DNA of 23,118 bases from Bacillota bacterium (GTDB taxonomy: Bacteria > Bacillota > Clostridia > DSM-8532). The stretch is taken from positions 1 to 23,118 of the forward strand of contig JAEXRM010000072.1 of NCBI GenBank assembly GCA_023440865.1, in the 5' to 3' direction. A program made the position numbers and the translations under genes. The notes below the pieces were generated by a model. It made no database searches, had not been told where the DNA came from, and saw nothing but the letters and a program-made list of their open reading frames with translations. Shown here in pieces: positions 8,359 through 15,750 of this stretch (its first letter is position 1; every line of letters begins with the position of its first letter).

Positions 8359-8694
8359 CCGCTTCGTGGTACCACCCCGGTTCCGCATGCCCGTGCCGGC
8401 CGGAAGCCGCAGGGAATGCGCTCTTTCAGGCACGGGCCGCATATGGCCGATGCCCTGGCGCTGTAACGGGCGCCTGCCCGGAGTGGCCTACAAAAGCGCC
8501 TGGCTTCTTCGGCACACGACTCGAGGATGTATTCGGATGGAATCGGCCCGCCCCTCGCACCTGCCGGGAACTCTCTGTGGGCTTCCTCACCGCGGCCCAT
8601 GACCGCAGTTTTCATCGTACTTCTTCCTGTCAGCGTCTTTGCGGTGTATTCATTTTCTCCTCCGCAGCCGGCCTGCAGGTCCGAACGAAGGATT
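8321..8694 (-). ncRNA. Tyrosine T-box riboswitch (tyrS leader)
   Basis: The minus strand carries the invariant T-box sequence GGGTGGTACCACG (8365-8377), whose UGGU... bulge pairs with the free CCA end of uncharged tRNA. Upstream are typical Stem I elements (AGAGAG near 8571-8576, then a GGTGCGAG block) and the specifier loop GAATACA, in which UAC (8529-8531) is a tyrosine codon; this matches the downstream gene. CCCGTTACAGC near 8460-8470 corresponds to the conserved Stem II region. When uncharged tRNA-Tyr binds, the antiterminator forms and tyrS is read; otherwise the terminator at 8321-8358 forms. The 5' end is set from the promoter at 8701-8730. The leader is long (about 490 bases to the tyrS start). 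Confidence 0.95.
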
Positions 8695-8700
8695 TCACTC

Positions 8701-8730
8701 ATTCTACTGCCGGCGGAGCGCCACTGTCAA
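8701..8730 (-). promoter_or_regulatory. SigA-type promoter of the tyrS T-box leader
   Basis: Perfect -35 TTGACA (8725-8730), 18-base spacer, -10 TAGAAT (8701-8706). The predicted start is near 8694, before all T-box elements. Confidence 0.9.
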
Positions 8731-9389
8731 GCACGACCGCGAACCGATCATCCCTTCTTTGACGAGGCGTGCTTGGGTATGCCCACGCAGGCATTGGACC
8801 AGCCGGCTCCTTCACCGTCCCCGAAACCGCCGAATGCTTTTCTTGCAATTTTGTCAGCCCGCGGTTTCTGCGGGCGTGCTCCATGCGCTGGCAGATCCCA
8901 ATGCCAAGCCAGTATGCCTCATCAACAGCATGAGTCAAGAAGGATTCACGCGGTGTGACAAACAGGAGCAAGGTTCTGCATGCGGATATGCGGATGCGTA
9001 TGCCGATCCTGTCCATGAACACATGTATGGCACAGGACTGTGTGTCAATCTTCTGGAGGAGCGCCCGCGCAAATGTTACGGGCGGGACGGTGCTGCTGAA
9101 GGAATGCTCCGCAGGACTCAGGCACATGATGATTGACGGTTCTGGATGACCTGTCATTGCTTCGCAGTTGCAGGTTGGATGAGGGCGGTTGGCTTCCGGT
9201 GAAGTGCAAACGAGGGGGCAAAATGCCGCCTTCAATCCCGTACTTCCTTCGGAAGTGCTCGGGGATGGTGTGACTCACGGCGACCTCGTTTGCACAAAAT
9301 GGGCGCCTACTGCCCCGTCGATCCGAGGACGATGACGGAATCAACACCGGTCCGCCCGATACCTCCGGATGGCATTCCAACTGGAATTC
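8731..9389. other. Gene-poor spacer between tyrS promoter and RNase G
   Basis: About 660 bases with no ORF I can support. It looks less G+C-rich than its surroundings, and the open frames here (for example minus 8699-9235 and 9045-9380) match no family I recognise and overlap one another. It contains the large inverted repeat at 9204-9295. It also has a small stem GCCCGC/GCGGGC at about 8858-8876 and a short palindrome ATTCCA-AC-TGGAAT (9374-9387) right after the RNase G stop. Neither stem has a U-tract. It could be a decayed gene or a structured RNA region. Confidence 0.5.
9204..9295. repeat. Long inverted repeat with internal hairpins, possible structured RNA or small element
   Basis: GTGCAAACGAGG at 9204-9215 is perfectly complementary to CCTCGTTTGCAC at 9284-9295. 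Inside are ACTTCC-TTC-GGAAGT (9242-9256), flanked by TCCCG and CGGGGA that can extend it, and a small GGCA-AAA-TGCC stem. The whole 92 bases can therefore fold as a closed multi-branch structure on either strand. There are no tRNA consensus positions and no U-tract. Confidence 0.6.
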
Positions 9390-10706
9390 TTATCTCCCAT
9401 CACTTGACTGTGCATCCTGCTCCATGAGAGGATCGGCATCCTGCCGCATATCCGCTTGCGGAGCCGCGGCCTCCTCGGGCAGGCTGTCCGCCTTCTTGCG
9501 CAGCATCACATGCAGCGGCTGGCCAAGCCTGCGGCGTGACATCTCGACCAATCCCAGGCTGGTCATGCCCGCCACGGTCGTCCGTGCGCCATCACGTTCC
9601 GCAAACCGTCCGCGCAGCGTGTCCACCAGCTGCTGCCTGCTTTCCGGGGATGCCATGTCGATGAAGTCGACAACGATGATGCCTCCCAGGTTTCGCAACC
9701 GGATCTGCCGGATGATCGCATCGACCGCCTCGAGGTTGACCTTCTCCGCCGTTTTCTGGAAGTCATCCCTGCCCGTGCACTTGCCCGTGTTCACGTCGAT
9801 CACGGTCATGGCCTCGGTATAGTCGAACATCAGCCAGGCGCCGGACTTGAGCCAGACCTTGCGCGAGAGCGCCCGCGCCAGATCGGACTCGACGCCATGC
9901 AGCGCGAACAGGCCATATTCGCCTGCATGGTGGCGCACCTTGAGCGCCCAGGACGGATCGACGGCCGCAAAGGCTCCGCGCAAACGTTCATACCAGTCCG
10001 CCCGGTTGACGGTGAGCCGGTTGGTCGTCTCGCGCCGGTATTCCCGCACGATCTGGTCATACAAGCCGTTCTCGCAATGCAGCAGGCGCGGCACGGTCCC
10101 CTTGCGGCCCGCACACTCCACGGTCGCACGCACCGCGTCCAGACGCCGGATTTCGGCCACAATGCCTTCCTGAGGCACGGATTCGGCCGCCGTCCGGATG
10201 ACAAGGCCCGCCTTGTCCGGCAGGTTCGCCCTGGCGAGCAGGTAGAAGCCGGCACGCCGCTCCGGGTCGCGAATGCGCTTGGAAACCCCGATGGATCGGG
10301 AACCGGGCAGCAGCATGACCGAATGGCCGGGCAACGTCCAGCGGGTGGTGACGCGCGGTCCCTTGTCGCCGGAGGCCTCGCGCACGATCTGCACGGTCAG
10401 CTCCTGCCCGGCCTTGACCAGGGTTTCGATACGCGGCGTCGACTTCACGGGGACCGGATCCCCGTTGGCGTCATACGTCAGCGGATGGGCGTCGCGGGCA
10501 TGCAGAAACCCGGCGCCGGCCTGTCCCAGATCCACGAAGGCGGCCTGAAGGCCGGGCAGCACCTGCGTCACCTTGCCGCGGTAGATGCTGCCGATCTGTC
10601 CGTACGCCGCATCGCGTTCCATGAAGAATCCGACGGTCTCCCCGTCTTCGAGCACTGCCAGCCGGAGCGCATCGTCCCCGACCTCCAGCAGAATGTCCTG
10701 TGTCAT
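9390..10706 (-). CDS. rng: Ribonuclease E/G family endoribonuclease, lacking the zinc-link
   Basis: 438 aa. The RNase E/G family cuts single-stranded, A/U-rich RNA in rRNA maturation and mRNA decay. Residues 36-125 contain the S1 RNA-binding fold (GSIYRGKVTQVLPGLQAAFVDLG). The DNase-I-like catalytic part has MTVIDVNTG with Asp304 and GGIIVVDFIDM with Asp347, the two metal-binding aspartates of the family. TSLGLVEMSRRRLGQPL at 382-398 ends the conserved core. The CPxCxG zinc-link that normally follows is absent: the protein runs straight into an acidic, low-complexity tail of about 35 residues. The ATG at 10706 follows GGGGAG and overlaps the upstream stop by four bases (ATGA), so translation is coupled to the DUF2344 gene. 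Confidence 0.94.
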   Translation of the reverse strand: MTQDILLEVGDDALRLAVLEDGETVGFFMERDAAYGQIGSIYRGKVTQVLPGLQAAFVDLGQAGAGFLHARDAHPLTYDANGDPVPVKSTPRIETLVKAGQELTVQIVREASGDKGPRVTTRWTLPGHSVMLLPGSRSIGVSKRIRDPERRAGFYLLARANLPDKAGLVIRTAAESVPQEGIVAEIRRLDAVRATVECAGRKGTVPRLLHCENGLYDQIVREYRRETTNRLTVNRADWYERLRGAFAAVDPSWALKVRHHAGEYGLFALHGVESDLARALSRKVWLKSGAWLMFDYTEAMTVIDVNTGKCTGRDDFQKTAEKVNLEAVDAIIRQIRLRNLGGIIVVDFIDMASPESRQQLVDTLRGRFAERDGARTTVAGMTSLGLVEMSRRRLGQPLHVMLRKKADSLPEEAAAPQADMRQDADPLMEQDAQSSDGR

Positions 10707-11485
10707 GCGTCCACTCCCCTGTGCCGGGTTTCCGGCCACAGCTCCGTGCCCGTCTCCCCGGCCCCAGCCGCAACCACACTGCCGCAAGCGCGGGGATCGG
10801 TCAGGGCGAGCCATTCGTTGTCGATCGAAGCGTAGAGCGCCTCCCGGTGCATGGCCCGCAACACGAATCCCGTGCCGACCAGGGCATGCCAGGCTTCCAT
10901 GAACAGGTCGGGGCGCAGATTGTCCTTCGCACCGGCGGATAGGAAGGTTTCCAGGATCCAGTCCTCCCCGTGGGTCCGTATCGAGGCCGCGTAGACCAGC
11001 GGCCGAATGTCCACCTCATGGAGACCCTTCTTGCCCTTCTTCATCACCGGGACATGCTCGGACTCGAGCAGGCGGACCAGCATGCCCTGCATTGCCTCGC
11101 GGGACACCGCGCCGGCCGTTCGAAAGGTGATGCGGTACCGGGCCGCCGCCACGCGCAGCATGATGTTGTCGTTCGTCGCGACGGGCACCGCGTCATACAC
11201 CTGCATGCCGCGGGGCAGATGGGCGTTCATCGTGGCGACGAAAGCAGCCGGCACGATCGGCCGGTCGAGCTCCACATCGGCATACTCCGCCTCGCTTGTC
11301 AGCCCGGTCGACATCGGCAGCCCGAACACCAGCTTCATGCGGGGGTTGAACCCCTGGGTATGCGCGACGGGCAGTTCCGTACGGCGCAGGGTGCGCTCGA
11401 ACAGGCGCAGCATGTCCAGATGGGCGATATATTGCAGTGTCTCGTCCCGGCCGTACCGGAACCGGATGCCACAGGTCACGTTCAT
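10703..11485 (-). CDS. DUF2344 / TIGR03936 radical-SAM-linked protein
   Basis: 260 aa. The family name reflects its constant pairing with TIGR03960 radical SAM proteins; in some bacteria the two are fused. Its biochemical role is not established. Family marks are the N-terminal RFRYGRDETLQYIAHLDMLR, then LPVAHTQGFNPRMKLVFGLP, LTSEAEYADVEL and LPRGMQVYDAVPV. The start is ambiguous: AGGAGG (11487-11492) is only 1 base from the ATG at 11485 but 7 bases from an in-frame GTG at 11479, so GTG may be the real start, giving a protein two residues shorter. It lies 38 bases after the radical SAM gene and overlaps rng by four bases: one operon. Confidence 0.93.
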   Translation of the reverse strand: MNVTCGIRFRYGRDETLQYIAHLDMLRLFERTLRRTELPVAHTQGFNPRMKLVFGLPMSTGLTSEAEYADVELDRPIVPAAFVATMNAHLPRGMQVYDAVPVATNDNIMLRVAAARYRITFRTAGAVSREAMQGMLVRLLESEHVPVMKKGKKGLHEVDIRPLVYAASIRTHGEDWILETFLSAGAKDNLRPDLFMEAWHALVGTGFVLRAMHREALYASIDNEWLALTDPRACGSVVAAGAGETGTELWPETRHRGVDA

Positions 11486-11523
11486 GCCTCCTCGCGGGAA
11501 CTCGGAAATGGGTCAGACGGCTG

Positions 11524-13380
11524 TCAGCGTGGATTCGTTGGACATATGCCTGCCCCATAGGAGGCGGCGCCGCAGCCCATGCATCCGTTCGCGCAGTTCC
11601 GCGTGAGCTCGGCGTTCTGCGCCTTCTGGAGTTCGCTGGCCAGAAAGGCCCGCGTCACGCCGATGTCGATGTGATCCCAGGGGAGCACTTCCCCGATCGG
11701 CCGGCGGCGGTTTGCGTAGAAAGCCGGATCGATGCCTTCCGCCTCGAACGCCTTCATCCAGGCATCGTATCGGAACAACTCGCGCCAGCTGTCGAAATGG
11801 CACCCGTTCTGCCAGGCACGGTACAGGACCCGTCCGATGCGGCGGTCTCCGCGGGCGAGAACGGCTTCAAGGAAGCTGGTCTCATTGTCGTGCCAGGACA
11901 ACTCCACCCGCCGTGATATCTTGCGCAGCCGGTCGCGCAGGAACATCTGCTTCTCTCGCATCTGCGCCATCGTGTCCTGCGGTTCCCACTGGAACGGGGT
12001 GAAGGGCTTCGGGACGAAAGTCGATGCGCTCATCGAGATCTTCAGCGACTTGAAGGCCGATCCGTCGGCGATGCCGCGACAGGCTTCCACCAGACGGAAT
12101 CCGAGCTCGGCGATGGCATCGACATCCTCCATCGTTTCGGTGGGCAGGCCCAGCATGAAATACAGCTTCACGCTGCTCCACCCGCCGGCGACAGCCAGGC
12201 AGACGGAAGCCATGAGGTTTTCGTCGGTGACGCCCTTGTTGATGACGTCGCGCAGCCGTTGGCTTCCGGCCTCCGGCGCAAACGTGAGGCCGCTCTTGCG
12301 CACCTTGGAGATGCGGTCCATCAACCCCAGCGAGAAGTTGTCGACGCGCAGCGAGGGCACCGCCAGGCTCACCTTCTTCGCCTCCGCCGTCTCCATCAGC
12401 CGGTCGGCCAGTTCGGGCAGGTGCGAGTAGTCGCTCGTGGAGAGCGACATCATCGAGATCTCCTCGTAACCCGTGCTGCAGATCGAGTGCGCGGCGATGT
12501 CCGCCAGCTTCGCAACCGAACGCTCGCGCACGGGCCGGTAAATGATGCCCGCCTGGCAGAACCGGCAGCCGCGGATGCAGCCGCGGAACAGCTCGAGCAT
12601 CACACGGTCGTGCACGGTCTGGATGTAGGGAACGATGATGGCCTCCGGATAGGGCACCGCGTCGAGGTCCTTCACGATGCGGCGGCGGATGAGCGCCGGC
12701 ACGCCCTCCCGGAGGGGGAACGTGCCCCGGAGGGTGCCGTCATCGTTGTATTCGGCCTGGTAGAAGGAAGGCACGTAGACGCCCCCGATCCGCGCGGCGG
12801 CTTCGAGATAGGCGATACGCGGCGCGCCGGAGGCTTTCCAGGCCACATAGGCGTCGACCAGCTCGCCGATGACCTCCTCGCCCTCGCCAATGACGAACAG
12901 ATCGATGAAGTCGGCCAGGGGTTCGGGATTGCAGGCGCAGGGTCCGCCCGCCATGACGAAGGGCTCACCCTCCCCACGCTCGGCGGCAAGGACGGAGACA
13001 CCGCCCCGGTGCAGCATGTCGAGCACATTGGTATAGCTCATTTCATATTGCAGCGTGAAACCGATCAGGCCGAAATCGGCCAACGGGGTCTTCGTCTCGA
13101 GGGAAAACAACGGCAACCCGGCCTGCGCCATTTTTTCCGCCATGTCGGTCCATGGTGCGAAGAACCGCTCGCAGTAAGTGTCCGCGCGCAGATTGAGCAC
13201 ATGGTAGAGGATCTTCATCCCGAGGTGGGACATGCCCACCTCATAGGTATCGGGAAAGCAGAACGCGTAGCGGACGGCCACCGATGCGGGGTCCTTGCGG
13301 ACCATGTTCAGCTCGTTGCCCGTGTAACGGGCGGGTTTTTCCACGGACAACAGCAATGCGTCATCCAGTCGCAGTTCCAT
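11524..13380 (-). CDS. TIGR03960 family B12-binding-type radical SAM protein
   Basis: 618 aa from the ATG at 13380. The N-terminal half resembles a cobalamin-binding-like domain (FPDTYEVGMSHLGMKILYHV), and the radical SAM core carries RGCIRGCRFCQAG, with the cluster cysteines at 268, 272 and 275. EISMMSLSTSDY and LTFAPEAGSQRLRDVINK are typical of the MiaB/HemN-like radical SAM superfamily. The C-terminus has a further cysteine group (NCANGCMGCGAASYGAGIC) that could hold a second cluster. Its substrate is not known; its constant partner DUF2344 and its link to RNase G and ribosomal genes in Clostridia suggest RNA or ribosome modification. I chose 13380 because family proteins start near the VEKPARYTGNELN motif. 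The longer frame to 13509 begins upstream of the predicted transcription start. Confidence 0.92.
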   Translation of the reverse strand: MELRLDDALLLSVEKPARYTGNELNMVRKDPASVAVRYAFCFPDTYEVGMSHLGMKILYHVLNLRADTYCERFFAPWTDMAEKMAQAGLPLFSLETKTPLADFGLIGFTLQYEMSYTNVLDMLHRGGVSVLAAERGEGEPFVMAGGPCACNPEPLADFIDLFVIGEGEEVIGELVDAYVAWKASGAPRIAYLEAAARIGGVYVPSFYQAEYNDDGTLRGTFPLREGVPALIRRRIVKDLDAVPYPEAIIVPYIQTVHDRVMLELFRGCIRGCRFCQAGIIYRPVRERSVAKLADIAAHSICSTGYEEISMMSLSTSDYSHLPELADRLMETAEAKKVSLAVPSLRVDNFSLGLMDRISKVRKSGLTFAPEAGSQRLRDVINKGVTDENLMASVCLAVAGGWSSVKLYFMLGLPTETMEDVDAIAELGFRLVEACRGIADGSAFKSLKISMSASTFVPKPFTPFQWEPQDTMAQMREKQMFLRDRLRKISRRVELSWHDNETSFLEAVLARGDRRIGRVLYRAWQNGCHFDSWRELFRYDAWMKAFEAEGIDPAFYANRRRPIGEVLPWDHIDIGVTRAFLASELQKAQNAELTRNCANGCMGCGAASYGAGICPTNPR

Positions 13381-13480
13381 CAAACAATCGGGATACCGTA
13401 CGGCAACCCGTCCTCCGCTTTCCATATTGCGCGTTTGCACAGCCGAAAGCACCGCCCCGGAGGCGATGCGCGACTCTCCC

Positions 13481-13509
13481 ATGATACCGGATTCCAACGG
13501 GAATGGCAA
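13481..13509 (-). promoter_or_regulatory. Promoter of the radical SAM-DUF2344-rng operon
   Basis: TTGCCA (13504-13509), 17-base spacer, TATCAT (13481-13486), one mismatch to consensus in each box. The start would be near 13474, giving a 5' UTR of about 94 bases before the ATG at 13380. Confidence 0.7.
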
Positions 13510-13540
13510 GGACGCCGCGAGGCGCGGATGCGCGTCCGGT

Positions 13541-14377
13541 TTACCGGATCACGACCGCCATGACGTAGAGGACCAGGATATGTGCCGGATAGAATGCATA
13601 AAACGCATGCTTCCAGCGTCCCGGTGCGGGATCAGGCAGCCGAAGCCACAGAAGCGGGATGGCCGCGACGCAGAAAAGCTGCAGCCAGCTCATCATCTCG
13701 AGTTGCACAAACACGTACGTGAGCAGCAGGACGGAACCGGGCAGCATCAGGTTCCAAGGCTTCCACCGTATCTGCGCCGATGTTCCGCCCGGGTTCGCCC
13801 CCGGTGCGGCGGGCACCTGCGGCATGGCTGCGGCAGCCGCATCCATACCGGCGGTTCCGGTCCCCGCAGCCGCATCCGTACCGGCGGTTCCGGCCCCCGC
13901 AGCCGCCGTGGCCGGGCGCGGCATGCCGAAGGCGTAGCAAAGCAGCACCAGCAGCACCCCATACAGGTCATAATCGGTATGGAGCAGTCCGGCGGCCACA
14001 CCGAGGAGGGCATACGCGGCCCAGGAGAGCAGCTGCAGTCCCCAGTGCCTGCCTCTGCACACATCGATCAGCCACAGGCCGACGAGTGCGAAGCAAAAGG
14101 TGAACATGACATTCAAGCCCTTGAGCAGGGAAAGCGGATTGTCAAATGAGGCATGGTAGAAAAGCAGGGCAAACGGAATCTGCGAGACCACGCCCCAGAG
14201 AGCCAGACGCGCCAGGTACTTCCTCCGGCTCCGCGTGCGGGAAAATCCCCGCGCGACATACCAGCAGAACAGCGGAAACGCGATGCGGCCGATGACCCGC
14301 AGCCACAGCTGCTGTGGAAAGAAGGTATACCCGACATGGTCGACGAGCATGGTCAGGCAGGCGATGATCTTGAGCAT
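13541..14377 (-). CDS. TraX family membrane protein (probable acyltransferase)
   Basis: 278 aa polytopic membrane protein. The N-terminus MLKIIACLTMLVDHVGYTFF and then LWLRVIGRIAFPLFCWYVARGF are the hallmarks of the TraX family, named after the F-plasmid pilin N-acetylase. In Clostridia such proteins occur on the chromosome without conjugation genes, and their substrate is unknown. About seven to eight hydrophobic helices are visible, including LLHTDYDLYGVLLVLLCYAFG. Residues 155-200 form an Ala/Gly/Thr/Pro-rich insert encoded by a 33-base tandem repeat, predicted to be a loop between helices. The ATG at 14377 is preceded by GGGAAGGAG; the longer frame to 14542 runs through the serC terminator and is rejected. 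The gene follows serC on the same strand, with a terminator-like hairpin between. Confidence 0.88.
   Translation of the reverse strand: MLKIIACLTMLVDHVGYTFFPQQLWLRVIGRIAFPLFCWYVARGFSRTRSRRKYLARLALWGVVSQIPFALLFYHASFDNPLSLLKGLNVMFTFCFALVGLWLIDVCRGRHWGLQLLSWAAYALLGVAAGLLHTDYDLYGVLLVLLCYAFGMPRPATAAAGAGTAGTDAAAGTGTAGMDAAAAAMPQVPAAPGANPGGTSAQIRWKPWNLMLPGSVLLLTYVFVQLEMMSWLQLFCVAAIPLLWLRLPDPAPGRWKHAFYAFYPAHILVLYVMAVVIR
13833..13907 (-). repeat. 33-base tandem repeat inside the traX-like gene
   Basis: Unit of 33 bases beginning GCAGCCGCATCC, at 13833-13865 and 13866-13898, with a partial third copy from 13899. The two full copies differ at only two positions. In the coding frame each encodes an 11-residue Ala/Gly/Thr unit (AAAGTGTAGMD / AAAGAGTAGTD). 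Because 33 is divisible by three, copy number could vary without shifting the frame. Confidence 0.85.
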
Positions 14378-14427
14378 GGCGTGCGCTCCTTCCCGGCATG
14401 CGCCGGATATGGCTTCCGGCAATGGCG

Positions 14428-14463
14428 AAAGGGGTTGCCGCCGCATCTGCTGGCGACAACCCC
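14428..14463 (-). terminator. Terminator downstream of serC
   Basis: GGGGTTGTCGCC pairs with GGCGGCAACCCC (12 bp, one G-T pair) around a 9-base loop, followed by TTTC. The U-tract is short, so some read-through into the TraX-family gene 50 bases downstream is likely. A second GC stem (CCCCC/GGGGG) lies between it and the serC stop. Confidence 0.65.
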
Positions 14464-14522
14464 GTGTTCGCATCGGGCAACCCTGTCCCCCACCCGCATG
14501 ACACGGGGACGGGGGAAGGGGA

Positions 14523-15608
14523 TCAGCCGTTTCTGGCCTCAAACGCCTTCATGAATGACACCAGGGCGTCGACACCGGCGACGGGCATCGCATTGTAGAT
14601 GCTCGCACGCATGCCGCCCATGGTGCGGTAGCCCTTGAGGTTGGCCATGCCGGCCGCATCGGCCTCCTTGGCGAACTGCTTGTCGAGTTCCTCGCTGCCG
14701 GTGGAGAATGTCACGTTCATGAGCGAACGGTCCTTCTTCTCGACGAGGCCCTTGTAGAAGCCGGTTCCGTCAATGGCGGCATACAGCTTTTCCGCCTTTT
14801 GCTCGTTGATCTGCTGGATGGCCGGCACGCCGCCCATCGCCTTGATCCACTCGAACACCAGGCCGCACAGGTAGATGCTGTAGCAGGGCGGTGTGTTGTA
14901 GAGCGACTGGCTCTCGGCATGGATGGCGTACTGGAGCATGGTCGGCACCCAGGGCTCGGTCTTGCCGACAAGATCCTCGCGGATGATGACGACCGTCACG
15001 CCGGCTGGTCCCATGTTTTTCTGCGCGCCGGCATAAATCATGCCGAACCTCGACACGTCGTATGTCTCGGACAGGATGTTCGAGGACATGTCCGCCACGA
15101 CGGGCACGCGGCCCGTGTCCGGAATGTCGCAGCCCCGGATGCGGGTGCCGCAGACCGTGTTGTTCGTTGTGACGTGGAAGTAGTCGGCGTCCGGGGACAG
15201 GAGCGAGGCATCCACCGCGGGAATGGACCGGAAGCCATTCTCCTTGCCGGATGCGACCGCCTGTACGGAGATGTACTTCTTGGCCTCCTGGTACGCCTTC
15301 TCGGCCCAGTTGCCGGTAATCCAGAAGTCGGCCTTGCCGCTTTTCTTCAGGTTCAGCGGGATCATGGAGAACTGGAGGTGGGCGCCGCCCTGCAGGAAGA
15401 GCACCTTGTAGTTGGACGGGATGCCCATGATTTCGCGGAGTGTCGCTTCCGCACCAAAATGGATGCCCTCGTACCACTTGGACCGGTGGCTCATCTCCAT
15501 GACGGACATGCCGGAGCCGCGGTAATCGAGCATTTCCGCCGCCGCCTGCGCGAGGACGGATTCGGGAAGGATGCCGGGACCCGCACTGAAGTTGAACGCT
15601 CTTGCCAT
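14523..15608 (-). CDS. serC: Phosphoserine aminotransferase
   Basis: 361 aa, full length. This PLP enzyme converts 3-phosphohydroxypyruvate and glutamate to O-phosphoserine in serine synthesis; in some bacteria it also serves pyridoxine synthesis. The N-terminus RAFNFSAGPGILPESVL is the family signature, LFLQGGAHLQF at 70-80 is a PLP-site motif, and the PLP lysine is Lys197 in IYAGAQKNMGPAG. TTNNTVCGT at 147-155 is also conserved. The ATG at 15608 begins the family N-terminus with GGAG 9 bases upstream; the longer frame to 15710 passes through the promoter and is rejected. serA and serB are not in the window, so the serine pathway is split here. Confidence 0.97.
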   Translation of the reverse strand: MARAFNFSAGPGILPESVLAQAAAEMLDYRGSGMSVMEMSHRSKWYEGIHFGAEATLREIMGIPSNYKVLFLQGGAHLQFSMIPLNLKKSGKADFWITGNWAEKAYQEAKKYISVQAVASGKENGFRSIPAVDASLLSPDADYFHVTTNNTVCGTRIRGCDIPDTGRVPVVADMSSNILSETYDVSRFGMIYAGAQKNMGPAGVTVVIIREDLVGKTEPWVPTMLQYAIHAESQSLYNTPPCYSIYLCGLVFEWIKAMGGVPAIQQINEQKAEKLYAAIDGTGFYKGLVEKKDRSLMNVTFSTGSEELDKQFAKEADAAGMANLKGYRTMGGMRASIYNAMPVAGVDALVSFMKAFEARNG

Positions 15609-15667
15609 ATTAGCCCACTCCATTCCTTGCCGCGGATGCCGGAGGGCCACCACGGATTTTTGACAGT

Positions 15668-15696
15668 ATTTTAACATGGGCGCGGACATATGTCCA
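15668..15696 (-). promoter_or_regulatory. serC promoter with overlapping palindrome
   Basis: TGGACA (15691-15696), 17-base spacer, TAAAAT (15668-15673), one mismatch in each box; start near 15661. The 12-base palindrome GGACATATGTCC at 15684-15695 covers the -35 box and spacer and could be an operator. Confidence 0.75.
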
Positions 15697-15750
15697 TCGG
15701 AAAAGGACATCCGCGCAACGAGGCTGCATGTCCCCCTGACGCGCGGCAGA

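Noticed and set aside
8331..8702. Minus-strand ORF of 123 codons, with an SD-like AGGAAGAAG before an internal ATG
   Set aside because: It covers the whole T-box riboswitch, including terminator and specifier loop; the frame is open by chance in GC-rich RNA.
9204..9295. tRNA-like cloverleaf
   Set aside because: The outer stem is 12 bp, there is no GTTCGA-type T-loop, no plausible anticodon arm and no CCA end.
8699..9380. Minus-strand ORFs 8699-9235 (178 codons) and 9045-9380 (111 codons)
   Set aside because: They overlap each other in different frames, have no family motif and no convincing ribosome binding site, and one runs into the tyrS promoter.
12259..13563. Plus-strand ORF of 434 codons opposite the radical SAM gene
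   Set aside because: Antisense shadow; the minus strand carries the cluster-binding cysteines and family motifs.
15659..15700. Rightward promoter beginning with TTGACA upstream of serC
   Set aside because: No -10 box at a suitable distance and no rightward gene to serve.
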